Positions 1 through 8,500 of a DNA stretch of 32,954 nt are shown in pieces. The stretch covers positions 1-32,954 of the forward strand of contig CAZMVB010000041.1 in NCBI GenBank assembly GCA_964569795.1, given 5' to 3'. Each line of letters starts with the position of its first letter. Positions within the stretch are counted from its first letter, which is position 1. Origin of the DNA: JAHJDS01 sp964569795. GTDB taxonomy: Bacteria > Desulfobacterota > Desulfarculia > Desulfarculales > JAHJDS01. Position numbers and translations under genes: made by a program. The notes beneath the pieces were generated by a model. The model was not told the origin of the DNA. It was given only the letters and a program-made list of their open reading frames with translations, and searched no databases.

Positions 1-128
1 CGATGAAGATGGAGTCGGGCGTGGCCGGGACCCGGGACGGCGAGGTGGACGAGATCATGGTCCAGGCCGGCCAGGCCGTGGAGACCGGCGACGTGCTCCT
101 GAGCTTCAAGGCCGCGCCCTCGTTCTGA
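1..128 (+). CDS. Biotin carboxyl carrier domain, C-terminal end (partial)
   Basis: The window opens inside this gene; the reading frame begins at base 3 and ends at TGA 126-128. The first visible residues are MKMES, the biotin attachment motif, whose Lys is biotinylated in acyl-CoA carboxylases and oxaloacetate/pyruvate carboxylases. It is followed by the usual tail of a biotinyl domain, with VQAGQAVETGDVLLSF matching the family pattern of a Gly before a hydrophobic final strand. Because the domain ends the protein, this is either a free biotin carrier or the C-terminus of a multidomain carboxylase subunit. Which carboxylase cannot be told from 41 codons. Confidence 0.85.
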   Translation, partial: MKMESGVAGTRDGEVDEIMVQAGQAVETGDVLLSFKAAPSF

Positions 129-209
129 GGATTCACCGCACCCGAGTCGCGGAAAACAGATAAAATCCAGAAAATCGAGACCTTGGATTGACCCGAGTCC
201 CTGTCCCGG

Positions 210-230
210 GGCCGGCCCTCCGGACCGGCC
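210..230 (+). terminator. Weak terminator-like hairpin after the biotin-carrier gene
   Basis: GGCCGG (210-215) pairs with CCGGCC (225-230) around a 9-base loop. There is no T-tract after it, so an intrinsic terminator is only a possibility. It lies between the biotin-carrier stop and the AT-rich promoter region of the next operon. Confidence 0.3.
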
Positions 231-258
231 GGACGCCCAACTCAGCCCAGAATTATTT

Positions 259-288
259 ATTAGTATTCCCATGTGAATAGTAATACTA
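259..288. promoter_or_regulatory. AT-rich palindrome upstream of the molybdoenzyme operon
   Basis: Bases 259-284 form an imperfect 26-base palindrome centred on CCATGTG; 22 of the 26 positions match the reverse complement. Overlapping it, TAGTATT (261-267) is perfectly inverted as AATACTA (282-288). The patch is sharply AT-rich in otherwise GC-rich DNA and lies about 95 bases before the first operon gene, where an activator or repressor operator would be expected. The regulator is not identified. Confidence 0.45.
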
Positions 289-379
289 TATGCCCAGGAA
301 CACCGGCGGGATGAGGTGATCCTGGAGGCCGGTCGGTTTTCTGTTCCGAGAGGCGACATCTTCAGGACAGGAGGGGCTT

Positions 380-1102
380 ATGGGGTCTGAAACCAAGGGG
401 GCCGTCAAGCACGGCCGGATGAGCCGGCGGACCTTTGTCCGGGGTGCCGTGGGGGTGGGCGCGGTCCTGATGATGCCCGTGGGCGGCGCCCTGGCGGCGG
501 GCAAGGTCAAGAAATACGGGATGGTGATCGACGCCAACCGCTGTACCGGGTGCCACGGCTGCACCATCGCCTGCCTGAGCGAGAACAACGTTCCGGACGG
601 CTTTTATCGGGCCTGGGTCAAGGTCATGGCCAAGGGCCGCTACCCCGTGGCCAGCATCCACTTCCTGCCGCGACTGTGCAACAACTGCGAGGACGCGCCC
701 TGCCTGAACCTGTGCCCGACCGGGGCCACCTACCGGACCCCGGAAGACGGCGTGGTCCACGTCAACCGCAAGGTGTGCGTCGGTTGCCGGATCTGCGTGA
801 CGGCCTGCCCCTACGGCTCGAGGTTCGTCAACCCTCTGACCAACACCGCTGACAAATGCGACTTCTGCTATCACCGCATCACCCGGGGGATGAACCCGGC
901 CTGCGTGGACGCCTGCACCGGCCGGGCCCGGATCTTCGGGGACTTGAACGACCCGAATGGCGAGGCGTCGAGGTACATGGCCGGCCGGCCCACCCAGCGC
1001 CTGCGGGCCGACCTGGACACCCGGCCCAAGGTTTACTACGTCAACGCCGACCGGTCGATCATGGGACCGGATTACAGCCGGCTGCTGGCAGGGAGGTCGT
1101 GA
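380..1102 (+). CDS. Four-cluster ferredoxin subunit of a molybdopterin reductase (PsrB/TtrB type)
   Basis: This is the electron-transfer subunit of a membrane-bound molybdoenzyme, passing electrons between the quinone-binding anchor and the catalytic subunit. A Tat signal is visible (SRRTFVRG, residues 15-22, followed by a hydrophobic stretch), so the subunit is probably exported. Cysteines fall in the order CTGCHGCTIAC, CNNCEDAPCLNLCP, CVGCRICVTACP, then CDFC and CVDAC, enough for four [4Fe-4S] clusters as in DmsB/PsrB/TtrB proteins. The start is well supported by AGGAGGGG just upstream. The stop overlaps the next start (TGATG), so the two are translationally coupled. Length (240 aa) is normal for the family. 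The electron acceptor cannot be read from this subunit. Confidence 0.93.
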   Translation: MGSETKGAVKHGRMSRRTFVRGAVGVGAVLMMPVGGALAAGKVKKYGMVIDANRCTGCHGCTIACLSENNVPDGFYRAWVKVMAKGRYPVASIHFLPRLCNNCEDAPCLNLCPTGATYRTPEDGVVHVNRKVCVGCRICVTACPYGSRFVNPLTNTADKCDFCYHRITRGMNPACVDACTGRARIFGDLNDPNGEASRYMAGRPTQRLRADLDTRPKVYYVNADRSIMGPDYSRLLAGRS

Positions 1103-2259
1103 TGGATCAGGCGGTTCAACATATTTACGGGATACAACACGGGGCGCCCCTGGGATACCTCATCGCCTGGTACCTGTGGCTGATCTCCCTGGCCGAAGGC
1201 ACCCACATCGTCGCCCATCTGTCCTGGCTCTACTACCGCAAACCCGAGATCCGTCCCCTGGAGAAGGTGGGCACCTTTCTGCCCTTCATCATCCTGCTCC
1301 TGGTGCCGCTCTTGCTGGTAGCCGACCTGGGCCATCCCGAGCGGTTCTACACCATGTTTTACAACTGGCACTGGACCTCGCCGGTGGCCTACGGTGTCTA
1401 TATCATCACCCTGTGCATGATCTCCTACGCCGTGCACTCCTACTACCTCTTCCGACCGGAGTTGATCGTTCGGGCCCGGGAACAAGGTTTTGCGCCCCGC
1501 CTGTACCGGCTACTGCTCATCTTCGCCGGCCGGCCCGAGGGGACCGCCGAGCAGATCCATGAACGGCAGCGGGGCCGCGAGCGGACCTGGGCGGCCATCA
1601 GTCTGGCCTTTTCCTTTCTGGGCCTGATCTACCTGGGAATTCTGCTGGCCTCGTTCAAGGGCCGGGTGATGTGGCACTCCACGATCATGGTCTTCATCTT
1701 CACCAGTTTCGGGTTGACCAGCGGTGCGGCCTTCCTGATCCTGTTCTCCCACCTCAAGAACGTCCTGGTGAAAACCCCGGAGGCCGTCCTGGCCCAACAA
1801 CGGTTCTACCTGTCTCGGTTCGGCCTGGTGTTGAAATACGCCCTCATCGCCCAGGCGGCGGTCCTGTTCGTTTACCTGGTGATGCTCTACTACACCGGCA
1901 CCGGGGGACACTTGGCCGCCCAGGTCTTCCTGAGCGGGGCCCGGTCCCTCCAGTTCTGGGTCCTGATGGTGGCAGTCGGCCTGATCGTGCCCTTCGGACT
2001 GAGTGTTCATCGTCGTCTCCGCAACAGTGTCCCGATCGCCAGTCTGGCCGCGGTGGCGACCCTGATCGGCACCTTTACGGGAGTCGTCGGCATCTTCCTG
2101 GGCGGTCAGAGTCTGCCCCTGACCGGCTTCCGCTGGGAGCACCTGGCGCCCGAGCCGGGCAAGATGGTTTTCGGCCTGATCGTCATGGCGGTCATGCTGG
2201 CGGTATTCCTGGTCAGCTACAAGGTCCTGCCCTACGACAATCTGGAAGTAGGAGGGTAA
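1102..2259 (+). CDS. NrfD/PsrC-like quinone-interacting membrane anchor
   Basis: An integral membrane subunit of 385 aa with roughly eight to ten hydrophobic helices, beginning MDQAVQHIYGIQHGAPLGY. The motif around ADLGHPERFYTMFYNWHWTSP is typical of NrfD/PsrC proteins, which bind quinol and anchor the Fe-S and molybdopterin subunits at the membrane. The open frame extends further upstream, but the ATG at 1102 overlaps the stop of the Fe-S gene and begins the recognisable protein. Upstream residues in this frame are a shadow of the Fe-S gene. Four bases separate its stop from the catalytic gene. The B-C-A order is the same as in ttrBCA and srdBCA operons (established knowledge). Confidence 0.93.
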   Translation: MDQAVQHIYGIQHGAPLGYLIAWYLWLISLAEGTHIVAHLSWLYYRKPEIRPLEKVGTFLPFIILLLVPLLLVADLGHPERFYTMFYNWHWTSPVAYGVYIITLCMISYAVHSYYLFRPELIVRAREQGFAPRLYRLLLIFAGRPEGTAEQIHERQRGRERTWAAISLAFSFLGLIYLGILLASFKGRVMWHSTIMVFIFTSFGLTSGAAFLILFSHLKNVLVKTPEAVLAQQRFYLSRFGLVLKYALIAQAAVLFVYLVMLYYTGTGGHLAAQVFLSGARSLQFWVLMVAVGLIVPFGLSVHRRLRNSVPIASLAAVATLIGTFTGVVGIFLGGQSLPLTGFRWEHLAPEPGKMVFGLIVMAVMLAVFLVSYKVLPYDNLEVGG

Positions 2260-2263
2260 GTCC

Positions 2264-5071
2264 ATGTCCGACAGCTCCAGCCGAAGAGACGTCCTCAAGA
2301 TGACCCTGGCCCTGGGCGGCCTGGCAGCGATCGCCTCCGGTTGCAAGCGCATAACGGAGGCCCCCAAGTGGATCGCCGGCGGCCCCGAGGTCGATCCCGT
2401 GGCCGGCTACAAAATGGTCCGGACGGTCTGCCTGATGTGCCACAGCGCCTGCGGTCTCCAGGTCAAGGTCAAAAACGGAGTGGCGGTCAAGGTCGAGGGC
2501 AACCCCTACCATCCCAACGTCATGGAGCCGCACCTGCCCTACGACACCGACCCGGCCAAGGCCAATCGCGTCGGCGGCACCGTCTGCGCCAAGGGCGGGG
2601 CGGCCCTTCAAACCCTGTACAATCCCCACCGAATCCAGCATCCCCTCAAACGGGTCGGCCCCCGGGGCTCGGGCAGGTGGACGACCATCACCTGGGAGAC
2701 GGCCTACCGGGAGATCATCGAGGGCGGCAATCTGTTCGGCGGGGGGCACGTCGACGGCCTGAAGGCCATCAGAAGCTTCGAGCCCATCGACCCCACGGCC
2801 CCGGAACTGGGCCCCAAGGCCAACCAGTTGTGCTTCATGGCCGGCCGCATCGAGCACGGCCGCAAGGAATTCACCGACCGGTGGTTCGCCGGGGCCTTCG
2901 GCACGGTCAACAAGCGCAACGACCACACCTCGATCTGCGAGACGTCGCATCATATCGGCCTGGACCTGTGCTTCCACAAGAAGAACCACATCAAGCCCGA
3001 CATCCTCAACAGCGAGTACATCATCTTCTTCGGGACCTCGCCCTACGAGGCCAACTTCCCGATGCAGGCCCTGGCCCGAAAGCTCAACTTCTTCCGGGAA
3101 CGAGGCGGCACCCTGGTCATCGTCGATCCCCGTTTCTCCAACTCGGCGGCCAAGGCCAGAAGGTGGGTCCCGGTCCGGCCCGGCACCGACGCCGCCTTTG
3201 CCCTGGGGATGATGCGCTGGATGATGGACCACAAGCGGGTGGACCTGGACTACCTGTCCTTTCCCAATAAAAAGGCCGCCAAAAAGGGCGGCGGCCATCT
3301 GACCTGGTCCGACGCCGCCTATCTGGTCCGGGCCGACAACGGAAGTCTGCTGCGTAAAGGCAAGGCGATCATGGTCATGTCCGGCGGAAAACCGGTTCCG
3401 GCCGCCGAGGCGTCCCGGGCGGACCTCCTGGTCGAGGCCACCGTCGGAGGAGTCAAGGTCAAGAGCGTTTACCGGCTTCTGGTGGATCGGGTCAAGGAGC
3501 GGACGGTCCAGCAGTACGCCGATATCTGCGGCGTCAAGGCCGCCGACATCGCCCGCGAGGCCGACGACTTCACTTCCCACGGACGGCGGGCCGTGGCCGA
3601 CTTCTACCGGGGACCGGCCCAGCACACCAACGGCACCTACTCCGCCCGGACCATCGCCGTCTTGAACTTCCTGATCGGCAACGTGTCCTGGAAGGGCGGC
3701 TGTGAGGCCCACGGCGGCAGCCACTGGCACGAGACGGGCGGCAAGCCCGGCAACCCCTATCAGCTCAAAAAGAAGCACCACCCGGGCAAGGTCAGGGCCC
3801 GGGGGGTCCACATCGAGCGCCACAAGAACTCTTACGAAAAAACCACCGAGTTCAAGCAAAAGGGCTACCCGGCGCGCCGGCCCTGGTTCCCCTTCGCCGC
3901 CAACCACAACTACCAGGAGGTCGTGCCGAGCATCGCCGCCGGGTATCCCTATCCGATCAAGTGCCTGATCACCTACTGGAACAACGTCGTCTATTCGGCC
4001 CCGGCCGGCAATCACCAGATCGGGCTTCTCAAGGACACCAAGAAGCTGCCGCTCTTCGTGGCCATCGACGTGGTCATCGGCGAGACGTCGGCCCTGGCCG
4101 ATTACATCCTGCCCTGCCGCCACTTCCTGGAGGAATACGGCACGCCCCACGTGGCCCCGACCATCCTGACCCAGACCAGCGGCGTACGCCAGCCGGTGGT
4201 GCCGCCGGTCCACAAGGACACCAAGAGCATCGAGCAGATCTTCATCGATCTGGCCCTCAAGATGAAGTTGCCCGGCTACGGCAAGAACGGCCTCGGCCCG
4301 GGGCGCGACCTGTTCACCGAATGGGACTGGTACAAGATGCTGGTGGCCAACATCGCCTATGGCGACAAAAAGGGCAACGCCGTGCCCGGCGCCACCGAAC
4401 AGGACAAGGTGGCCTATGTCCTGGCCCGGGGCGGGCGCTTCGAGGCCTATGATCGGGCCTACCGGGATCCCTACACCCGCCATGCCTACAAGGGCATCTG
4501 CCGCATCTACAATGAAAAGCTGGCCCTGTCCAAGGACTCGATGACCGGCAAGCCCTACGACGGCCTGCCCCGGTACGACCCGGTGCTCGATTGCCGGGGA
4601 CGCCGGGTCAAGGTCGATCAGAAGAAGTATCCCTTCTCCTTGACCACCTTCAAGCCGGTCTATCACGCCCAGGCCCGCACGGCGGCCAGTTCGTGGTTGA
4701 TGGGCGTGACCCCCCAGGAGATCGTCCAAATCCATACCAGCGACGCCCGGCGTCTGGGCATCGAAAACGGTGACCTGGTCCGGATCTTCTCGCCCAGCAA
4801 CCCCAAGGGGGTCAAGGGTAAGGCCCTGGTCTGCGAGCTGGTCCGGCCGGGCATCATCGCCATTCCGCACTCGCTGGGGCACTGGCAATACGGCAGCCGA
4901 TCCAACATCATTGACGGAAAAAAGACCGATTCCAGCCCCCGGGTCGGGACCGGCTGTTCGGCCAACCCGGTGATGCAGGTCGATCCCCACCTCAAAGACG
5001 TCAGCCTCCAGGATCCCATCGGCGGCAGTTCGTCTTATTACGATTCCATGGTCGGGGTCGAGAAGGCATAG
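2264..5071 (+). CDS. Exported molybdopterin oxidoreductase, catalytic subunit (PsrA/TtrA/PhsA-like)
   Basis: The catalytic subunit (935 aa) of the operon, in the CISM/DMSO-reductase family. It has a twin-arginine signal (SSRRDVLK, residues 5-12) whose hydrophobic core ends in AIASGC, so it could also be a lipoprotein on Cys27. The proximal Fe-S cluster ligands are C56-x2-C59-x3-C63 and C108; the last spacing (44 residues) is long for the family. The likely Mo ligand is C225 in HTSICETSHHIG, as in the Cys-ligated thiosulfate, polysulfide, tetrathionate and arsenate reductases. The C-terminal molydopterin-binding part is present (QYGSRSNIID, TGCSANPVMQ). The start has AGGAGGG upstream. Operon order favours tetrathionate or selenate-type reductases, but substrate is not decided by the sequence; sulfur, polysulfide or arsenate remain possible. 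Confidence 0.9.
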   Translation: MSDSSSRRDVLKMTLALGGLAAIASGCKRITEAPKWIAGGPEVDPVAGYKMVRTVCLMCHSACGLQVKVKNGVAVKVEGNPYHPNVMEPHLPYDTDPAKANRVGGTVCAKGGAALQTLYNPHRIQHPLKRVGPRGSGRWTTITWETAYREIIEGGNLFGGGHVDGLKAIRSFEPIDPTAPELGPKANQLCFMAGRIEHGRKEFTDRWFAGAFGTVNKRNDHTSICETSHHIGLDLCFHKKNHIKPDILNSEYIIFFGTSPYEANFPMQALARKLNFFRERGGTLVIVDPRFSNSAAKARRWVPVRPGTDAAFALGMMRWMMDHKRVDLDYLSFPNKKAAKKGGGHLTWSDAAYLVRADNGSLLRKGKAIMVMSGGKPVPAAEASRADLLVEATVGGVKVKSVYRLLVDRVKERTVQQYADICGVKAADIAREADDFTSHGRRAVADFYRGPAQHTNGTYSARTIAVLNFLIGNVSWKGGCEAHGGSHWHETGGKPGNPYQLKKKHHPGKVRARGVHIERHKNSYEKTTEFKQKGYPARRPWFPFAANHNYQEVVPSIAAGYPYPIKCLITYWNNVVYSAPAGNHQIGLLKDTKKLPLFVAIDVVIGETSALADYILPCRHFLEEYGTPHVAPTILTQTSGVRQPVVPPVHKDTKSIEQIFIDLALKMKLPGYGKNGLGPGRDLFTEWDWYKMLVANIAYGDKKGNAVPGATEQDKVAYVLARGGRFEAYDRAYRDPYTRHAYKGICRIYNEKLALSKDSMTGKPYDGLPRYDPVLDCRGRRVKVDQKKYPFSLTTFKPVYHAQARTAASSWLMGVTPQEIVQIHTSDARRLGIENGDLVRIFSPSNPKGVKGKALVCELVRPGIIAIPHSLGHWQYGSRSNIIDGKKTDSSPRVGTGCSANPVMQVDPHLKDVSLQDPIGGSSSYYDSMVGVEKA

Positions 5072-5310
5072 CGGGCGGGCGCGCCGGGGACGGCTTCGGC
5101 ATAAGGTTTGAATCAAGGCGGGCGGCCGACGGCCCGCCTCGTATGGCCGGGCGATCGGCCGCCCGGGGAGGGACGGTGGCGCTCCCGGCCAATGTCTCGG
5201 GGTTTGACTTCAACGCCGGAGTGACGATCGAGGCGTTGACCTTGTTATGAACAGGCGGCGAATCACCCCGGAGGCGCGCCCGCGCTGGCCATGAAGCGGG
5301 CGGGCGCGCC
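5071..5310. repeat. 15-base direct repeat and 11-bp inverted repeat
   Basis: The 15-mer GCGGGCGGGCGCGCC occurs at 5071-5085, starting in the stop codon of the molybdoenzyme gene, and again at 5296-5310. The second copy is also the right arm of an 11-bp perfect inverted repeat, GGCGCGCCCGC (5273-5283) with GCGGGCGCGCC (5300-5310), with a 16-base loop. It may be a small transcript-end structure or a short duplication. The whole 5072-5556 interval holds no convincing gene. Confidence 0.5.
5116..5166 (+). terminator. Two tandem GC hairpins after the molybdoenzyme operon
   Basis: AGGCGGGC (5116-5123) pairs perfectly with GCCCGCCT (5132-5139), and CCGGGCG (5147-5153) with CGCCCGG (5160-5166). They lie about 45-95 bases after the operon's last stop. 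No T-tract follows, so a classic intrinsic terminator is not proven; they could act by stabilising the mRNA 3' end. Confidence 0.45.
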
Positions 5311-5422
5311 GAGGTCGGCCGCGGGAAGGGGTGACGTCCGGGACCGAAGTGGCCGGCCCCTTATATTCCGGCCCAACCGTGCCCTTTTGTCGGAAAAGCA
5401 TTGAGCTTCTGGTTAGACCGTG

Positions 5423-5442
5423 CCATTATTTTGCATTAATGG
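5423..5442. promoter_or_regulatory. Dyad CCATTA-N8-TAATGG upstream of the hybrid kinase
   Basis: CCATTA (5423-5428) and TAATGG (5437-5442) are perfect inverted arms around TTTTGCAT, in a locally AT-rich patch 115 bases before the kinase start. It is a candidate operator or promoter element. No clear -35/-10 pair could be assigned. Confidence 0.35.
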
Positions 5443-5556
5443 AACTGTATCTCCAGGGCAGAGTGAGCCAGTTCACCACGGAGCCGGAAACTTGGTTTGG
5501 CGAGACGAGACCTGGGAGCCTGATCCAGCCGCCGTTCGACGTCAAGGGTCCTCATC

Positions 5557-8500
5557 ATGAAGGATGAATCGAAGACAAAGGCTCGGCTCATCCAAGAACT
5601 GAATCAGTTGCGCCGCCGGGTCACCGAGTTCGAGGCCCGGGAGGCCGAGTGCCGCCAGGTCGAAACGTCCCTCCGGTCGGCCACGGAACTTTATCAGACC
5701 CTGATCGAGGAGAGTTTTGACGGCATCTTCGTCCAAAAGGGGGCCCGGATCGCCTTTGTCAACGGCCGGCTGTGCGAAATGCTGGGTTATGAGGAAAGCG
5801 AACTCATTGGACTCGAGCACTGGCGCGTCTATCACCCCGACTACCAGGAACTGACCCGCGCCCGAGCCCAGGCGCGATTGCGCGGCGAGGAGATCCCCGC
5901 CCGGTACGAGGTCAGACTCCAGAGAAAGGACGGCTCGTCCTTTGACGGCGAGATCAGGGTCCGGGCCATGGTCGTGGAAGGCGAGCCCGGCATCCAGGTC
6001 TGGGTGCGCGACATGACCGACCTCAAGCGGGCCGAGGCGGAGATCAGACAGCAGGGCGCCCAGTTGCGGGCGATCATGGACTCCATGCAGGACGGGGTGA
6101 ACATCATCGACGCGGATTACAACGTCCAGTACGTCAATCCGCTGCTGCTGAGTGAATACGGCCGGCCCGATGGCAAGAAGTGTTACCAGTACTTTCACCG
6201 GTTTCAGGACAAGTGTCGATGGTGCCGGCACGAGGAGACCTTGGCCGGCCGGAGATTTCACTGGGAATGGACCGCGCCGAAAAGCGGCCGGACCTATGAT
6301 CTGATCGATACTCCCCTGCACAACGCCGACGGTACGGTGTCCAAGCTGCAGATCTGGCGGGATGTCACCGATCGCCTGCAGGCCGAGGCGGCGCTCAGGG
6401 AGAGCGAGGAGCGGCTGCATTCGGCCATGGAGTCGGCGGCAGATCCTTTCGTTGTTTACGACATGGAGGGCCGGACCACCTATGTCAACCCGGCCTTCAC
6501 CCGGCTGTTCGGGTGGACGAGGGAGGAGCTCCTGGGCAAAAGAATCGATTTCGTGCCCCCGGAGCTGATGGAGGAGAGCCGACGACGCATCTACCGGGTC
6601 CTGGCTGGAGAGCCGGAGTCCCACTTCGAGACGAGACGGTACACCAAGACCGGCGAAGTGATCGAGGTCAGCCTCAGCGGGGCCTGTTATCGGGACCGGG
6701 ACGGCCGCCCCTTGGGCCTGGTGGCCAGCCTCCGGGACATCACCGCCAGCAAGCGGGCCGAGGAGGCGCTCCGGGAAAGCGAGTACCGACTCAGATTGAC
6801 CTTTGACGAGGCGCCCATCGGGGCGGCCATGACCGACCCGGACGACTTTCGATTTCTTCGATCCAACAACCAGTTATGCCGCTTTCTGGGTTATACCGAG
6901 GATGAACTCAAGCGACTCACCTTCCAGCAGATAACCCACCCCGAAGACCTGGCCGCGGACAGTGACTTCATCCAGCGCATGCTCCGCGGTGAGATCGACC
7001 ATTATTCCAGGGAAAAGCGTTATATCAGAAAGGATGGCCAGGAGGTCTGGGGGCGCCTGTCGATCAGTCTGGTCCGCGACGACACCGGGGCGCCGCTCTA
7101 TTTCATCCCCATGGTCCAGGACATCACCGACCGCAAACGGGCCGAAGCGGCGCTCCGGGAGAGCGAGGATCGATACCGCCAGTTGGTCGAGGTCTCGCCC
7201 GACTGCGTGGTCGTTTATCAGAACGACCAGCTCGTGTTCGCCAACCCGGCCGCGGCGGCGGTCCTGGGCGCGGCCGATCAGAAGGAGTTGCTGGGCAAAA
7301 CCATCTGGGAGGTCGTCCATCCCGACTTTCACCAGCTGGCCCGGAATCGAATCGACCGCATCGCGACGCGGGACGAGGTCCTGCCGACCGTGGAGTACCG
7401 GTACGTCCGGGTGGACGGACGGCCGGTGGACGTCGAGGCCCGGGCCAGACGCTTCACCTACCAGGGACAGCCGGCCCTCCTGTCCGTGTTCAGCGACGTC
7501 ACCGAGCGTAAACGCAAAGAGGCGGCCCTCAGGGAAAGCGAACGAAAATACGAAGCCATCCTCAGGAACGTCCAGGATGGCTATTACGAGGTCGATCTGG
7601 CCGGGAACTTCACCTTTTTCAACGAATCCAATTGCCGCATTCTGGGCTATCCCCGGGTAAAGATGATGGGGATGAATTACCGCCAGTATTCAGATGAAGA
7701 AAACGCCCGGAAGGTCTATAGGGTCTTCAATCAGGTTTACCGGACCGGGCAGCCGGCCGAATCCCTGGACTGGCAGATCACCCGCGGAGACGGGTCCCCG
7801 GCCATCATCGAGTCGTCGGTGTCCCTGCGTCAGGACGCCGAGGGGAACCCGATCGGTTTTCGAGGGATGGTGCGCGACGTCACCGAACGCAAGCGGTCCG
7901 AGGAGGCCCTTCGGGATTCGGAGCAGCGTCTGAGCCAGATCGTCAATTTCCTGCCCGACGCCACGTTCGTCATCGATCTCGAGGGCAAGGTCATCGCCTG
8001 GAACCAGGCCATCGAGGACATGACCGGAATCAAGGCCGAGGACATGCTCGGCCAGGGGGACTACGAATACGCCCTACCCTTCTACGGCGAGAGAAGGCCG
8101 GTCATGATCGACCTGGTCATCAAGCGCGACCAGGGCATCGAACGGCAATACCAGTCCATCAAGGCCGAGGGGGACCGGCTGGTCTCCGAGTCGTTCATCC
8201 CCGGCCTCAAACCGGGCGGGGCCTATCTCTACAACACGGCCCGGACCCTGTACGACGCCGAGGGCCGGATCGTGGGGGCCATCGAATCCATCCGGGACGT
8301 CACCGACATCAAGCGGGCCGAGGAGGAAAAGGCCAAGCTGACGGTCCAGATCCAGCAATCCCAGAAGATGGAGGCCATCGGCACCCTGGCCGGCGGCATC
8401 GCCCACGACTTCAACAATATTCTGGCGGCGGTCATGGGCTACGCCGACCTGGCCCTGGACAACGCCCGGGCCGGCCGTTCCACCCCGCGGGAACTGGAGC

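Noticed and set aside
2213..5116. 967-codon open frame on the minus strand opposite the molybdoenzyme gene
   Set aside because: GC-rich coding DNA leaves long antisense frames open. Its protein is low-complexity (Gly/Asp/Val/His-rich) with no domain, whereas the plus strand has unmistakable molybdoenzyme motifs.
5331..5567. Short plus-strand frame overlapping the start of the hybrid kinase
   Set aside because: No good ribosome site, no family resemblance, and it overlaps the kinase start; the interval is better read as promoter region.
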